A program made the translations under genes and the position numbers. Under the pieces are notes generated by a model. It did not search any database. It saw only the letters and a list, made by a program, of their open reading frames with translations, and was not told where the DNA came from. Positions 7,666 to 15,806 of a stretch of DNA of 36,165 nucleotides are shown here, in pieces (within the stretch, counting starts at the first letter, position 1; every line of letters begins with the position of its first letter). Location: contig NZ_AOIT01000016.1 of the NCBI RefSeq assembly GCF_000337475.1, positions 279,042 to 315,206 of the forward strand, in the 5' to 3' direction. The DNA is from Natrinema limicola JCM 13563. GTDB lineage: Archaea > Halobacteriota > Halobacteria > Halobacteriales > Natrialbaceae.

Positions 7666-8460
7666 CTATTCGGTCGCCTCGAGCGCAGCGTCAGCAGTTT
7701 TCTCCTCGTAGATGACTTGCTCGAGTGCGTCGAGCAGTCGGGTTGGATCCTCGCGCTGCCAGACGTTGCGGCCGACGGCCAGACCCTTGGCACCGGCGTC
7801 GATGACGGCTTCGACGGTCGAGAGGAACTCGTAGTCCGACGTTTTGGAGCCGCCGGACATGACGACTTTCATGTCGCCGGCACATTTGACGGCGTGGGCC
7901 ATCGCGTCCTTGCTGCCGGGGTATTTGACCTTCGCGATGTCGGCACCGAGCTCGAGAGCCAGCCGGGTCGCATAGGAGATCGTCGAGGGCTTGGTATCGT
8001 TTTTCAGGCCCTGTCCGCGGGGATACGACCACATGACCATCGGGAGGTCGTATTCGCGACCTTTCTCCTGGGCGTCGCGGAACTCCTCGACCATCTCGAT
8101 CTCGTTGTTCGAGCCGCCGTAGACGGTAAAGCCGAGCGCATCGGCACCCAGCTCCGCGGCGTAGTCGACCGAGCAGTTGACCGCCGAGTCGGGCTCGCCC
8201 ATCCAGAGGTTCGACGTGCCGTTTAGCTTCAACAGCAGGTTGACGTCGTCCTCGTAGCTGGGGTAGTAGCCCTCGGCGATTCCCTTCTGGACTGCCATCG
8301 CGGTAACGGCGTCGTGGGTCGCCGTCTCGAAGACCGTCGACGGGTCGAGTTTCTCCGGAACATCCTCGAAGTCGACTGGACCGTGCTCGAGTCCGTGGTC
8401 CATCGCCAGAATCAGTGACTTGCCGTCGCGAACGATCGGAGAGTCGTCGATCGGAATCAT
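7666..8460 (-). CDS. fba: Class I archaeal-type aldolase (FBP aldolase, DhnA/FbaB family)
   Basis: A 264-residue TIM-barrel Schiff-base aldolase of the archaeal class I family. It likely condenses DHAP and glyceraldehyde-3-P to fructose-1,6-bisphosphate. AMDHGLEHGP (residues 19-28), WSYPRGQG (144-151), the Schiff-base lysine in KVKYPG (about residue 177) and MSGGSKT phosphate-binding residues are visible. The same family includes the ADH synthase of archaeal aromatic amino-acid synthesis, which is the main alternative. Tight linkage to fbp (1-base spacing) argues for fructose-bisphosphate metabolism. It has its own promoter with a TATA box at 8491-8485. Confidence 0.87.
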   Translation of the reverse strand: MIPIDDSPIVRDGKSLILAMDHGLEHGPVDFEDVPEKLDPSTVFETATHDAVTAMAVQKGIAEGYYPSYEDDVNLLLKLNGTSNLWMGEPDSAVNCSVDYAAELGADALGFTVYGGSNNEIEMVEEFRDAQEKGREYDLPMVMWSYPRGQGLKNDTKPSTISYATRLALELGADIAKVKYPGSKDAMAHAVKCAGDMKVVMSGGSKTSDYEFLSTVEAVIDAGAKGLAVGRNVWQREDPTRLLDALEQVIYEEKTADAALEATE

Positions 8461-8484
8461 CTGTTAGACGGTCCAACAGGCCGC

Positions 8485-8523
8485 TATAAATCTCTGATGA
8501 TCCGTCGCATCGAGTATTGAGTA
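8485..8523 (-). promoter_or_regulatory. fba-fbp promoter with upstream GAGTA direct repeat
   Basis: On the minus strand ATTTATA (8491-8485) lies 25-31 bp before the aldolase ATG, a good haloarchaeal TATA box for leaderless transcription. About 20-30 bp further upstream are two GAGTA words on the plus strand (8512-8516 and 8519-8523), seven bases apart. GAGTA is the half-site of the Halobacterium TrmB motif, but the required TACT partner at 7-8 bp is missing, so a TrmB site is only a possibility. Confidence 0.5.
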
Positions 8524-8600
8524 CGGCCGTAGTTAGAAATAGTAGCAACGGCGGACGGGAGCCGGTTCGGGCCTGGGATAAACAAAGCGCACCCGCGAGA

Positions 8601-9344
8601 TTACTCGAGCAGGTCCCGGGCGTTGTGTCGCCACATCCGGACGTGTAATACGTTCAGATCCAGCAGATCGGCGACGGTCATCGCGTCGATCGTCGCCAGC
8701 CGCTCTGCCGACTGGATGCCGGCCTCGGCCAGCGTGTCGGCGTCAGCGGGGCCGACACCCGTCACCGCCGTTACCGGCGTCGGCTTCGGATACGGTCGCT
8801 CCGTAGGCTGGTCTCGAGCGACCGAAATCGGCTCCGTGTGGTCGTACTCGAAGGCCTGCCAGGTCTCGTCCCCGCTGACTTCGATCCACTCGCGTTCGGC
8901 CTCACCGAGTCCGCGAACCGCCGTCGAGCGCCGATCGAGATCGCTGTCGGTCTCGAACGACCACGGCAGCGACAACCGTCTGCGGAGGGCGTCCGCGATC
9001 GGTTCGGGGACTCCGTCGTCACACAATCGACGGTACGAACACTCCCGCTCGAGGACCACATCGGGGTCGATCCCGGCGTCCTCGAGTGTCTCGCGTTCCG
9101 CGGCGTCCAGTCCGGCTTCAGACACCGGTTCGGTCCCGATAGTGGTCTCTGCTCCGGACTCGGCCGCTTCGAGGAGATCGTCTTCGTCGAATTCGAGTTC
9201 GACAGCAGTCGCGCCCTCATCCTCGGTGGCGGCCCCGACGTCAACGGTGATTCCGATATCGACGACGCGGGACCTGCCGCCCTCACTCTCGGCTCCCCCC
9301 TCACTCGAGTCAGGAACGACATCGTTCTTGCTCACGCGGTTCAC
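8601..9344 (-). CDS. Helix-hairpin-helix domain protein of unknown function
   Basis: A 247-residue, strongly acidic protein. Residues from about 185 to the end (VTAVTGVGPADADTLAEAGI, then SAERLATIDAMTVADLLDL) form a helix-hairpin-helix/Rad51-N-like module, as found in proteins that bind DNA non-specifically. The middle holds a conserved-looking segment (ECSYRRLCDDGVPEPIADALRRRLSLPWSF), and the first ~75 residues are low-complexity and acidic. The start is a GTG at 9344; a second GTG follows three codons later and no in-frame ATG exists upstream before a stop. Function is not recognised; a role in DNA maintenance is inference from the HhH alone. Confidence 0.7.
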   Translation of the reverse strand: MNRVSKNDVVPDSSEGGAESEGGRSRVVDIGITVDVGAATEDEGATAVELEFDEDDLLEAAESGAETTIGTEPVSEAGLDAAERETLEDAGIDPDVVLERECSYRRLCDDGVPEPIADALRRRLSLPWSFETDSDLDRRSTAVRGLGEAEREWIEVSGDETWQAFEYDHTEPISVARDQPTERPYPKPTPVTAVTGVGPADADTLAEAGIQSAERLATIDAMTVADLLDLNVLHVRMWRHNARDLLE

Positions 9345-9604
9345 CAGTCATCCATAGCTCACACTGTCTCGTCTTGAAACTTGTCCTCGGTCGTCACGCG
9401 GCTAATCGCGGGACTGCGGACCGCTAGACAGACACGTTATTGATAGTTGATACACGAGAGTCGAGACGTTCAGTCCGCCGTTCCTTCCATGGGCATCCAG
9501 CGTTGCCGCACTCGGCTATTGATCCGTTGCTGGGACGGCATCTTGCGCTCGGCGGCTGATTTCGGGCCGACAGTATGGCCACACATTCGCCGCTCAGCAC
9601 GTCG

Positions 9605-10027
9605 TCACTCGAGAAATCGCTCGCCGACGCTGACGTCGCTCGGTGGCATTGCACACTGGTCTTTCTTCCCAAACCAGCGGTAGCGACGGGCGGCGACGAA
9701 ATCGTACGCCCAGTCGCGGAGGCGACGCGGCAGGACGCGAAACGGGCCGAGCAGGGCATAGATACCGCCGAGGAGTTCCGCGATGCGGATGACCGCGTCC
9801 GACTTGGTGTAGCAGTCGTCACCCTCGATGAGGACCACCGACTCGAGCTCGTCCGTCGGGAGGCCGTGTTCGGCTAACAGCTCCTGCCCGACATCGGACT
9901 GGAGGGATGCAAAGCGAAAGCGCCCGGTCGTGTCCCGCGGGAGGATAAACTGGACGAACCCGTTACAGAGATTGCAGACGCCGTCGAAGAGGACGACCGG
10001 GTGATCGTCCGGGTTCGCATCGCTCAT
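9605..10027 (-). CDS. DCC family thiol-disulfide oxidoreductase (DUF393)
   Basis: A 140-residue protein with the DUF393/DCC signature near the N terminus: VVLFDGVCNLCNGFVQFI (residues 11-28), where D-x2-C-x2-C gives the family its name. The later segment with YTKSDAVIRIAELLGG and LRDWAYDFVAARRYRWFGK also fits. Members are thioredoxin-like and are proposed to catalyse thiol-disulfide exchange, but no substrate is established. The ATG at 10027 gives full family length. The downstream ~260 bp (9345-9604) holds nothing I can identify. Confidence 0.88.
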   Translation of the reverse strand: MSDANPDDHPVVLFDGVCNLCNGFVQFILPRDTTGRFRFASLQSDVGQELLAEHGLPTDELESVVLIEGDDCYTKSDAVIRIAELLGGIYALLGPFRVLPRRLRDWAYDFVAARRYRWFGKKDQCAMPPSDVSVGERFLE

Positions 10028-10039
10028 CGGTCACCTACT

Positions 10040-10121
10040 GGTTGTAACCGTCCGTAGTTCAGCGTTCCGGTCGCGTGAACACGACCAGTCTGGTCCCACG
10101 AAACGGTTCAGCAGCGGCTCA
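10040..10121. repeat. Degenerate candidate of the palindromic repeat, copy E
   Basis: Read on minus from 10121 the sequence begins TGAGCCGCTGCTGAACCGTT, resembling the tip of copy A (TGAGACGGGCTGCTGGACCG) and the CCGGTTTC segment of copy C. The other half matches poorly. As in copies A, B and D, the first TGA is the stop codon of the gene, here the squalene-synthase-type gene. I include it as a decayed or half copy only. Confidence 0.3.
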
Positions 10122-11165
10122 CTGATGAAGCGGCTGTTCGGACATCTCCGCGCGAAGTTCGTCGAGGCGCGAGCGAGAGACGCCGTCCTCGAACTGCTGG
10201 AGGAGTTCGTACACTTCGGCTCGAGAGACTTTGACGTCGCCCTCGCGGACGACATCCTCGGGGCGTTCGCGCAGTTCACGGAGCGTGCCGACCGCCAGCA
10301 GATAGGGGATTGCCCACGCTGAGAGCCGGTTGCCGTGCTGTTCGGGCACGATCTCGAGATAGCGCTGGGCGTCGTCGAGGTAGCGTTCGGCGCGGCCTGT
10401 CACGCGCTTGATGACGTTCGTGACGCCACCCTGGTGGGCCTCGTCGGTGACGGCCTCGACGTCGACGTCCTCCGCCGCGAGCCACTCGGCGGGGAGATAC
10501 ACGTTGTTCTCCTCGTGATAGTCGTCGTCGACGTCTTTTGCGATGTTGACCAGCTGTAAGAGCAGCGCGAACGAACGGGCGTTTTCCCGCATCTCCTCGG
10601 CGCGCTCCTGTGAGGTGCCCCGAGCGACCAAGCCAGTGATCAGGGTGCCGACGGTGCCGGCGGCATACCAGCAATACTCCTCGAGTTCCTCGATCGTCTG
10701 GAGCCGCAGGCCGCCCTCGTTCGCATAGCGGCTGGTGAACATCGCCATTCCGTCGACGAGTTCCCGGACCGGCTCGCGCATGATCTCACGGGGCTTCTCG
10801 TCGAGCGACTCGAACGTCCGGAGCACTCGCGGCGTCTCGGCGACGACCTCCCAGTCGTCGGTTCGCTCCTCGGGGATCCAGGGCTCGACGTCGTCCATGA
10901 ACGACGCGACCGACTGCTCGGCGTCCGGATCGAGCAACTCGTCGTACGTCGAGAGCAGTTCCGTCTGGGTCTCCGGCGGGATATGTCCCGCATCCTCGAT
11001 CGTATCCGCAATTCTGCATAAGAGATATCCGAGACAGATATGTCTCGCCATCGGCTCCTCGAGCCGATCGATCGTGATCGAAAAGGTTCGCGAAACGCCA
11101 TGAACCGCATCGTAACACCACTCGAGGTCGGCGTCGGTGGGTGGTTCGGGCTGGCCCGTGGTCAT
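10119..11165 (-). CDS. Squalene synthase-type prenyltransferase (farnesyl-diphosphate farnesyltransferase)
   Basis: A 348-residue trans-isoprenyl diphosphate synthase (head-to-head), all-alpha fold. The first Asp-rich motif reads DTIED (about residues 54-58) and the second NIAKDVDDDY (about 208-217), with EEYCWYAAGTVG before it. DTxED is the squalene-synthase form rather than the DxxxD form of phytoene synthase, so condensation of two farnesyl diphosphates to squalene is the best call. Squalene and derivatives are known neutral lipids of haloarchaeal membranes. Phytoene synthase is the alternative. The ATG at 11165 gives a full-length family N terminus. It is divergent from the acyl-CoA synthetase across 271 bp. 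Confidence 0.85.
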   Translation of the reverse strand: MTTGQPEPPTDADLEWCYDAVHGVSRTFSITIDRLEEPMARHICLGYLLCRIADTIEDAGHIPPETQTELLSTYDELLDPDAEQSVASFMDDVEPWIPEERTDDWEVVAETPRVLRTFESLDEKPREIMREPVRELVDGMAMFTSRYANEGGLRLQTIEELEEYCWYAAGTVGTLITGLVARGTSQERAEEMRENARSFALLLQLVNIAKDVDDDYHEENNVYLPAEWLAAEDVDVEAVTDEAHQGGVTNVIKRVTGRAERYLDDAQRYLEIVPEQHGNRLSAWAIPYLLAVGTLRELRERPEDVVREGDVKVSRAEVYELLQQFEDGVSRSRLDELRAEMSEQPLHQ

Positions 11166-11380
11166 CTACTCAAGTTAGTTTGGTGACCATCCGGGAAAAA
11201 CACCGCGGTCGCGGCGTGATCTTCCGATCGAACGTTGCCAGAGACGAATCCGGGGTGTTAGCCTGCCTCTCGCCGGCTGTGGTGGACCGCTGCCGTCTTG
11301 CTCACCGAATCACCGTCGACGACCGCGAGTGGAGCGCCGTTCGTGGCCGACGCCACGGCGACTGGGCTGGAGACAGAAAT

Positions 11381-11400
11381 GAAATATATGCTATAAAAAG
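11381..11400 (+). promoter_or_regulatory. AT-rich promoter of the acyl-CoA synthetase
   Basis: GAAATATATG followed by CTATAAAAAG forms the most AT-rich patch of the 271-bp divergent region. The TATAAAAA box at 11392-11399 ends about 37 bp before the ATG at 11437, implying a short leader of roughly 10-15 nt. Short inverted words (ATGT-ATGA-ACAT) follow the box. The rest of 11166-11380 shows nothing recognisable beyond a weak AT-rich box for the prenyltransferase near 11181-11188 on minus. Confidence 0.5.
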
Positions 11401-11436
11401 AGTAATGCGATGTATGAACATATGGCATAGACACCG

Positions 11437-13089
11437 ATGCCAGGGGGAACAAGCCAAACACTGCGACCGTTTTTGTGGCGTGCAACCAACCTGTATCCCG
11501 ACACGGAGATCGTCTCTCGTAACCACGACGGGCTGCAGCGATACACCTACAGCGAGTACGACGCGCGGACGTGCCAACTCGCGAACGCACTCGAGGCGGC
11601 CGGCATCGAGACCGGCGACCGGGTCGGCACGTTCTGCTGGAACCACTCACGACACTTCGAGACGTACTTCGCCGTGCCGTCGATGGGTGCCCAACTGCAT
11701 ACGATCAATCCGCTACTCCCGGACGCACACATCCAGTACATCGTCGACAATGCCGACGACCAGCTCATTTTCGTCGATCCATCGCTCGCCCCGAAACTTG
11801 CGGGCGCGGTCGCCGACGCTGACGACGAGTTCGACGGCGTCGACTTCGTCGTTATGGGCAGCGAGGAATCAGACGACCTCGAGGCGACGCCCTACGAGTC
11901 GTTTATCGAGGACCACGAGTCGGACTACGACTGGCCTGACGTCGACGAAGACCAGCCCGCGGGAATGTGTTACACGTCGGGGACGACCGGCAACCCGAAA
12001 GGCGTCGAGTACACCCAGCAGATGCTCTGGAGCCACACGATGGCCTCTCAGACGCCACAGGGGATCCCGATGGCCGACGACGACGTCGTCATGCCCGTCG
12101 TCCCGATGTTCCACGTCAACGCCTGGGGAATGCCGTTTACGGCGACCGCAGGCGGTGCCAAACAGGTCTTCCCCGGCCCATCGCCCGAACCAGAGGATCT
12201 CGCGACCCTCATCGAAGACGAGGGGGTGACGATCAGCGCCGGTGTGCCGACCGTCTGGCTCGGGTTGATGGACTATTGTTCGGAAAACGAGGTCGACCTC
12301 TCTGCGCTCGAGACGGTGATCGTCGGCGGCTCGGCGGCACCGAAATCGATGATCGAATGGTTCGACGAGCAGGGTGTCGAGGTCCTTCACGCATGGGGGA
12401 TGACCGAAACGGCCCCGATCGGGTCGGTCTCTCATCTCAAGGCAGACCTGCACGACGCGGCGTCCGATACCAAAATCGACAAGCGCAGCAAACAGGGGCT
12501 GGTGGTCCCCGGCCTCGAGTTCAAAGTCGTCGGCGACGACGGCAATGAAGTCGCCTGGAACGGCGAGGAGTTCGGTGAACTCTGGATCCGTGGGCCGTGG
12601 GTGACGACGGAGTATTTCAAACGGCCCGAAGCCAACGAGACGGATTTCGAGGACGGCTGGCTCAAAACCGGCGACGTCGTTACCGTCGACGCGGACGGCT
12701 ACATGGAGATCGTCGACCGGGAGAAAGACGTGATCAAATCCGGTGGTGAATGGATCTCCTCGGTCGAACTCGAGAACGCGATCATGGCCCACGACGATGT
12801 CGCCGAGGCGGCCGTCGTTGGCGTCCCCCACGAGCGCTGGCAGGAGCGGCCGGTCGCGTTCGTCGTTCCCGGCGAGGACGCCGACCGCGAGTCGTTGCCC
12901 GACGAAATCGACGACATGCTCGCCGACGAGTATCCCAAGTGGTGGCTGCCCGACGAGATCGAATTTATCAAGCAAGTGCCGAAGACGGCGACGGGCAAGT
13001 TCTCCAAGAAGGATATCCGCCAGGAGTACGCCGACCAGTCGCTCGTCGACGGGCAGGTTCCGGACGAGGCCGCTCCGGATCGCGACTAA
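11437..13089 (+). CDS. Fatty-acyl-CoA synthetase (AMP-forming acid:CoA ligase)
   Basis: A 550-residue ANL-superfamily adenylating enzyme that activates a fatty acid with ATP to an acyl-adenylate and then to acyl-CoA. The P-loop-like MCYTSGTTGNPKGVEYT (about residues 178-194), the HAWGMTET motif, the GWLKTGDVV aspartate loop, DREKDVIKSGGEWISSVELE and the C-terminal PKTATGKFSKK lysine are all present, so the protein should be active. Similarity in layout is to medium/long-chain ligases; chain length is not determinable. It is followed on the same strand by an acyl-CoA dehydrogenase, which would act on its product in beta-oxidation. Confidence 0.93.
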   Translation: MPGGTSQTLRPFLWRATNLYPDTEIVSRNHDGLQRYTYSEYDARTCQLANALEAAGIETGDRVGTFCWNHSRHFETYFAVPSMGAQLHTINPLLPDAHIQYIVDNADDQLIFVDPSLAPKLAGAVADADDEFDGVDFVVMGSEESDDLEATPYESFIEDHESDYDWPDVDEDQPAGMCYTSGTTGNPKGVEYTQQMLWSHTMASQTPQGIPMADDDVVMPVVPMFHVNAWGMPFTATAGGAKQVFPGPSPEPEDLATLIEDEGVTISAGVPTVWLGLMDYCSENEVDLSALETVIVGGSAAPKSMIEWFDEQGVEVLHAWGMTETAPIGSVSHLKADLHDAASDTKIDKRSKQGLVVPGLEFKVVGDDGNEVAWNGEEFGELWIRGPWVTTEYFKRPEANETDFEDGWLKTGDVVTVDADGYMEIVDREKDVIKSGGEWISSVELENAIMAHDDVAEAAVVGVPHERWQERPVAFVVPGEDADRESLPDEIDDMLADEYPKWWLPDEIEFIKQVPKTATGKFSKKDIRQEYADQSLVDGQVPDEAAPDRD

Positions 13090-13158
13090 CCCTCGCGTCG
13101 CTCGTCCGCCGGATCGCCATACCGATGTTGACTCGTTTCGCACTCGAGGCTAACACTA

Positions 13159-13210
13159 CTAAACAGAACACAGTTTAGACAATACGATAGACGAAATAGC
13201 GAACAATAAA
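13159..13210 (+). promoter_or_regulatory. Acyl-CoA dehydrogenase promoter with inverted repeat
   Basis: CTAAAC (13159-13164) and GTTTAG (13173-13178) form a perfect 6-bp inverted repeat with an 8-base spacer. CAATAAA at 13204-13210 lies 26-32 bp before the ATG at 13236, a good TATA position for leaderless transcription. The inverted repeat sits about 25 bp upstream of that box, where an activator could bind, but it is also 70 bp past the upstream stop, so a terminator role for the synthetase gene is possible. Confidence 0.45.
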
Positions 13211-13235
13211 GGGCCGAGGCCACGAACCGTCGCAT

Positions 13236-14381
13236 ATGGACTTTGGACTTTCCCCCGAACAACAACAGATTCGGGATATGGTATCGGAGTTCGTCGACGA
13301 GGAGATCGTTCCTGTCGCCGACGAGATCGACCACGACGACGAGTTCCCGTCCGATCTCATCGACGAGATGGCCAAGCTGGGGCTGATGGGCATGCCCTTC
13401 CCGGAGGAGTACGGCGGTGCTGGCCTCGACTATCACTCCTATGCGATCGGCCTCGAGGAAATATCGCGTGGCTCGGGCGGACTCGGAACGATCGTCGCCG
13501 CTCATACCTCGCTGGCGGGGAACATGCTCTACGAGTTCGGCGACGACGATCAGAAAGAGGAGTACCTAACGCCGCTTGCAGCCGGTGACGACATCGGCGC
13601 GTTCGCACTCTCGGAAGCCGGTGCGGGCAGCGACGTCCCCGCCATGGATACGACCGCCGAGAAAGACGGCGACGAGTACGTGCTAAACGGCGGGAAGCTC
13701 TGGATCTCGAATGGCTCCGTGGCCGATACCGTTACCGTGTTCGCGAAGACCGACCCTGACGCGGGCAACAAGGGTATCTCGTCGTTCATCGTCCGTCCCG
13801 AAGAGGACGACGGCTTCATCGTCGAAGGCACCGAGGAGAAACTCGGCGACAAGGGCTGTCCGACCGCCGAACTCCGCTTTGACGGCCTCCGTATCCCCGA
13901 AGATCGACGGCTCGGCGACGAGGGTGAGGGCTTCGTCCACGCACTGAAGACCCTGAACGGTGGCCGGATCACGATCGCCGCCCGTGGCGTCGGCATCGCT
14001 CGCGCGGCCTTCGAGGAAGCACGGGACTACGCCACCGAACGCGAGCAGTTCGGCCAGCCCATCGGCGAGTTCCAGTCGATCAAACACAAGCTCGCGGACA
14101 TGGACACGAAGATCCAGGCCGCCAAACTGCTCATGCACAAGGCCGCCGACAAGAAGATCCGCGGCGAAAACTACATCAAGGACGCTTCGCAGGCCAAACT
14201 CTACGCCTCCGAAGTGAGCCGCGAAGTCGCAAACGAGGGCATCCAGATCCACGGCGGCTACGGCTACACCAAGGACTTCGCCGCCCAGCGGTTCTACCGC
14301 GACGCCAAACTCAACGAGATCTACGAGGGCACCAGCGAAGTGCTCCGGAACACGATCGGCGACCAGCTGCTCGAGCAGTAG
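13236..14381 (+). CDS. Acyl-CoA dehydrogenase
   Basis: A 381-residue FAD flavoenzyme that forms the alpha-beta double bond of acyl-CoA, passing electrons to electron-transfer flavoprotein. The N-terminal helical domain, the FALSEAGAGSDVPAM FAD/substrate motif (about residues 125-139), the KLWISNG segment and the C-terminal IHGGYGYTKDF FAD motif are clear. The catalytic Glu lies in NEIYEGTSE near residue 366. Full family length, ATG at 13236 starting MDFGLSPEQQQ as usual. It has its own promoter but lies next to the acyl-CoA synthetase, together forming the start of a fatty- or short-branched-acid oxidation route. Chain-length class is not determinable. Confidence 0.95.
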   Translation: MDFGLSPEQQQIRDMVSEFVDEEIVPVADEIDHDDEFPSDLIDEMAKLGLMGMPFPEEYGGAGLDYHSYAIGLEEISRGSGGLGTIVAAHTSLAGNMLYEFGDDDQKEEYLTPLAAGDDIGAFALSEAGAGSDVPAMDTTAEKDGDEYVLNGGKLWISNGSVADTVTVFAKTDPDAGNKGISSFIVRPEEDDGFIVEGTEEKLGDKGCPTAELRFDGLRIPEDRRLGDEGEGFVHALKTLNGGRITIAARGVGIARAAFEEARDYATEREQFGQPIGEFQSIKHKLADMDTKIQAAKLLMHKAADKKIRGENYIKDASQAKLYASEVSREVANEGIQIHGGYGYTKDFAAQRFYRDAKLNEIYEGTSEVLRNTIGDQLLEQ

Positions 14382-14415
14382 CGACTGCACATCGTTCGCG
14401 AGCCTGACTCGATCG

Positions 14416-14700
14416 TTAGTCCTCGAGACACGCCCGAACCCACTCGGCGTGCGCTTGTGTCCGTCGTTCTCCAGCGTCAGTCAGCGCATAGACATCGTGA
14501 AGTCCCTCGGTTCGCTTCTCGACGAACCCCGCATCGACCAGCGCCGACAGCGAGCCGTAGAACGACTTGGGCTCGAGCCGATCGTCGTAGTGGGACTCGA
14601 GGCGTGATTTCAGTTGCTGGCCGCGCAGTTCGACGTCGTCGGCTGCGGCGAGCAGGAAACAGATGTCTCGGCGGCGGCCGCTTCGAAGCCACTTGCTCAT
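14416..14700 (-). CDS. PadR-like winged-helix transcriptional regulator
   Basis: A 94-residue protein with a winged-helix fold: ELRGQQLKSRLESHYDDRL (helix-turn-helix), KSFYGSLSALVDAGFVEKRTEG (recognition helix leading into the wing) and VYALTDAGERRTQAHAEWV. This is the PadR/PhiH1-like pattern seen often in haloarchaea, which usually bind DNA as dimers. The ligand and targets are unknown. It converges on the acyl-CoA dehydrogenase (34 bp between stops) and follows the DUF3267 gene by 42 bp. A weak AT-rich box (14732-14741) overlapping that gene's stop suggests a separate promoter. Confidence 0.8.
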   Translation of the reverse strand: MSKWLRSGRRRDICFLLAAADDVELRGQQLKSRLESHYDDRLEPKSFYGSLSALVDAGFVEKRTEGLHDVYALTDAGERRTQAHAEWVRACLED

Positions 14701-14742
14701 GTGACGGTGTCGGCATGGGACACGCTCGAGCGTTATGGTTTC

Positions 14743-15648
14743 TTATTTCGACTCGAGCCATCGGTGGACAGTCACGATGGCTGTCCAGATGGCCCCGCCA
14801 AGGGCGGCGACGCCGAGTAGGGCTCGATCGCCGACCTCGAGCAGTGCGGTGCCGTCGGGAAGGCGATAGTGGCGAAACAGCAGCCACCCAGCGTCTGGAT
14901 CGCCGAGGACAACATCGCCGGAGCCAACGGCAAGCGAGAGCAACACGGCACCCAAGGCGTAGAGTCCGATCATGGCGAGGGTACCGACGCCCCCGGACAG
15001 AAACCGTGCGAGCAGTGGCATGCCTGGCCGTCGGTTGAGCGGCTGGCCACGCGCGCCGTAGATGCCGAAGCCGCGGACGTCACCGGGTGGATCACCCACG
15101 CGAACGTCAGCGGGATACTGGTAGAGGACAGCAGCCATCCAGAGGTCGCCGATCGAGCCGGCCGCGTTCGCTGCCAGCGGCACGATCAACACGGGCGTAG
15201 GGACGATGACCATCACGGCGATGCCGGCGGCCGTCAGCACCACGAACGGTGCGAGCAGAGCAATGAGTAACTGGTTCCGTGTATAGCGCGCACCGCTGGT
15301 TCCGGCGTAGGCGTAGGGCAGAACGAAATGTGAGACGCCGATCCCGTAGTCAGGGCTCTCGCCGTATCGCGCGAGGAACACGCCGTGAAGCAGTTCGTGA
15401 GGGACGACCACGCAGACCAGCAGGCCGATTGAGACGGCGAGCCAGCCAAGCACCGTCGGCGGCGACGAGGGCGCGATTACGATCGGCTCGAGTGCGGTGC
15501 CACGAACCCAGGCGAGGACGTGCCCGAAGCCGTATGCGAAGCCGAAAAAGCCGATCGCAGAGACGGCAAGCCACTGGAGTGTGACCGCTCGCGTGAGTTC
15601 GAACGCCGCGAGCGGCCGGCGGGCCGTCTGTGACTCGGAACGGCTCAC
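14743..15648 (-). CDS. DUF3267-like membrane zinc metalloprotease
   Basis: A 301-residue polytopic membrane protein with about five to six hydrophobic segments (residues ~24-48, 66-84, 128-150, 153-170, 215-242, 272-292). The zincin motif VVPHELLHGVF holds H84-E85-x2-H88 within a membrane helix, and GDLWMAAVL near residue 166 is the likely third metal-ligand region. This matches the DUF3267 putative intramembrane zincins. Substrate is unknown. The start is GTG at 15648. A proteolytic role is inferred from the HExxH motif. Confidence 0.78.
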   Translation of the reverse strand: MSRSESQTARRPLAAFELTRAVTLQWLAVSAIGFFGFAYGFGHVLAWVRGTALEPIVIAPSSPPTVLGWLAVSIGLLVCVVVPHELLHGVFLARYGESPDYGIGVSHFVLPYAYAGTSGARYTRNQLLIALLAPFVVLTAAGIAVMVIVPTPVLIVPLAANAAGSIGDLWMAAVLYQYPADVRVGDPPGDVRGFGIYGARGQPLNRRPGMPLLARFLSGGVGTLAMIGLYALGAVLLSLAVGSGDVVLGDPDAGWLLFRHYRLPDGTALLEVGDRALLGVAALGGAIWTAIVTVHRWLESK

Positions 15649-15806
15649 GAGGCGACTCTCGAAGGCAACCGAAAAATCGGTGTCGATGTGCGTCCGCCGT
15701 GGCCATGTCGGTCAGGGACAGAAGATCGGCTCCCTGTGTCGGTCCCAGCGAGGCATGTCAGACGAGAACCGATAGATACCCGGTGGTTGCCTCGCGATGT
15801 TCGTTC

